Assembly: GCA_045535205.1 (NCBI GenBank) | Contig: JAZSLF010000096.1 | Coordinates: 1-5,666 of the forward strand | Direction: 5' to 3' | Length of the DNA stretch: 5,666 nt | Source: RUG14199 sp045535205 | Lineage (GTDB): Bacteria > Bacillota > Clostridia > Oscillospirales > CAG-272 | Part shown: positions 4,941 through 5,666 of the stretch, one piece after another | Position numbering within the stretch: position 1 is the first letter of the stretch | Layout of the letters: every line of letters begins with the position of its first letter | Position numbers and translations under genes: made by a program | Notes under the pieces: generated by a model | Database searches by the model: none | The model's input: the letters and a program-made list of their open reading frames with translations, nothing else | Told to the model about the DNA's origin: nothing

Positions 4941-5666
4941 TCAGCCTAAAAGCTTCATTTTGAGAAGGAATGTATCCTTAGCATTTATAACGCCGTCACC
5001 ATTGAGATCTGCGTTATATACAAGAATATCCTCTTCGTCAGCAGCGCCTGACTGATACGTCTTCATGATGAGAAGATCTGTTGTATTCACCTTACCGTCA
5101 CCGTCAAGATCTCCGATTACGATAGCGGGAATTTCAATTTCATTAGCTGTAGCATCACAGTACTTACAATGACGGCTCTTTGAACCGCATTCGTCTTCTG
5201 TGGGTGCCTTGTCTACTGTAAAGAAGCTTTCAAAGTCGTGGTCTTTTGCCGCAACTGTTTCACCTGCTTCAAGTGTTTCGCCGCATACTGTACATACAAC
5301 GTCACCTGTGTAACCGTCTTCTGTACATGTTGCATCAACTGCACCTTCAAGACTTTCGTCGTGACCGAGTGCTGCTACTTCGTCTGCTACGTATATATCG
5401 CCGCAGTTAGCACAAGTGTAAGTTGTAAAGCCTGCTTCTGTACATGTTGCTTCCGTTACTTCTGCTTCGTAGTCGTGACCGAGTGCTGCCACTTCGTCTG
5501 CAACGTAAGTATCGCCGCAGTTTGCACAAACGTATGTTGTATATCCTGCTTCCGTACATGTTGCTTCTGTTACTACTGCATCGTAGCTGTGTCCGATTGC
5601 AGGGAGCGTGCCCTCTACTGTGCTGTCACATCTTGTACATCCGAGAACTGTATGTCCGTCTTCTGT
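4941..5666 (-). CDS. C-terminal part of a Cys-rich repeat protein with a type I dockerin (5' end outside the window)
   Basis: The frame is open to the right edge, giving 241 visible residues; the true start lies beyond it. Internal Val/Met codons are not credible starts because the repeats continue across them. Visible residues 1-183 are tandem repeats of about 38-40 residues built on ATCTEAGYTTYxCANCGD, then VAALGHDY. The last 57 residues (185-241) are a type I dockerin with two calcium loops: D186-x-D188-x-D190-x3-N194-x2-D197 and D220-x-N222-x-D224-x3-N228-x2-D231. Dockerins bind cohesins on scaffoldins or cell-surface proteins, so the protein should be secreted; the signal peptide and any catalytic or binding domain would lie upstream. 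Positions 10-11 of the loops, which often set cohesin preference, are T-T and A-K. A dockerin alone does not prove a cellulosome. TGA at 4943-4941 is followed by a strong terminator. Confidence 0.88.
   Translation of the reverse strand, partial: TEDGHTVLGCTRCDSTVEGTLPAIGHSYDAVVTEATCTEAGYTTYVCANCGDTYVADEVAALGHDYEAEVTEATCTEAGFTTYTCANCGDIYVADEVAALGHDESLEGAVDATCTEDGYTGDVVCTVCGETLEAGETVAAKDHDFESFFTVDKAPTEDECGSKSRHCKYCDATANEIEIPAIVIGDLDGDGKVNTTDLLIMKTYQSGAADEEDILVYNADLNGDGVINAKDTFLLKMKLLG
5220..5570 (-). repeat. In-frame tandem repeats encoding Cys/His-rich modules
   Basis: Three full units are visible: 5570-5457 (38 codons), 5456-5337 (40) and 5336-5220 (39). A partial unit runs off the right edge, and a degenerate one (about 5219-5115) leads into the dockerin. 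The first two share 87 of 99 aligned bases and 30 of 33 residues over their first 33 codons, with most differences at third positions. The third is more diverged. Each full unit carries C-x9or10-C-x2-C-x13or14-H. Confidence 0.85.

Noticed and set aside
5490..5492. GTG at 5492 as the start of the dockerin protein
   Set aside because: It is an internal valine inside a repeat. The same frame carries on upstream with the same repeat motif to the window edge.
5337..5570. Regular repeats that could suggest a CRISPR array
   Set aside because: The repeats are in-frame coding units of about 38-40 codons with conserved protein sequence throughout and no unique spacers.

Overview
The window looks like chromosomal DNA from an anaerobic, fibre-degrading gut or rumen Clostridia species (Ruminococcaceae/Oscillospiraceae-like). 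Four things point that way. The 811-residue cellobiose phosphorylase has the length of clostridial homologues. A protein ends in a type I dockerin. Two riboswitch-controlled ECF vitamin-transport S-components are typical of Bacillota. The folate riboswitch resembles the Eubacterium siraeum one as I remember it. No mobile element, CRISPR array, tRNA or rRNA was seen.

Layout, left to right. (1) 1-60: a strong rho-independent terminator, probably of a gene left of the window. (2) 73-660, plus strand: promoter, short pseudoknot-type leader (candidate preQ1 riboswitch) and queT, the S-component for a queuosine precursor. (3) 669-697: a hairpin terminator between queT and the unit that converges on it. 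(4) 2322-699, minus strand: promoter, clear tetrahydrofolate riboswitch, Shine-Dalgarno-sequestering hairpin, a FolT-like S-component and, 18 bp further on, an unrecognised lipoprotein. (5) 4864-2311, minus strand: a single-gene unit with promoter, cellobiose phosphorylase (GH94) and terminator. The 3' arm of this terminator also supplies the probable -35 box of the folate unit. (6) 5666-4874, minus strand: the C-terminal 241 residues of a larger protein with Cys/His repeats and a dockerin, then its terminator. The start lies beyond the right edge.

Two themes emerge. The left half is a salvage module: two S-components, one for a 7-deazaguanine and one for folate, each under a leader that should sense its own cofactor. 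Both pathways branch from the GTP cyclohydrolase product, and both transporters need an EcfA/A'/T energising module encoded elsewhere. The right half concerns plant-fibre carbon: the cytosolic phosphorylase would split imported cellobiose into glucose and glucose-1-phosphate, while the dockerin protein would act outside the cell, docked to a cohesin. Each gene has its own signals, so co-regulation of the two halves is not implied.

No wholly new system is evident. The points most worth a second look are the extra hairpin in the queT leader, the predicted switching pathway of the folate leader, the unknown lipoprotein in the folate-controlled transcript, and the metal-site-like Cys/His repeats before the dockerin.
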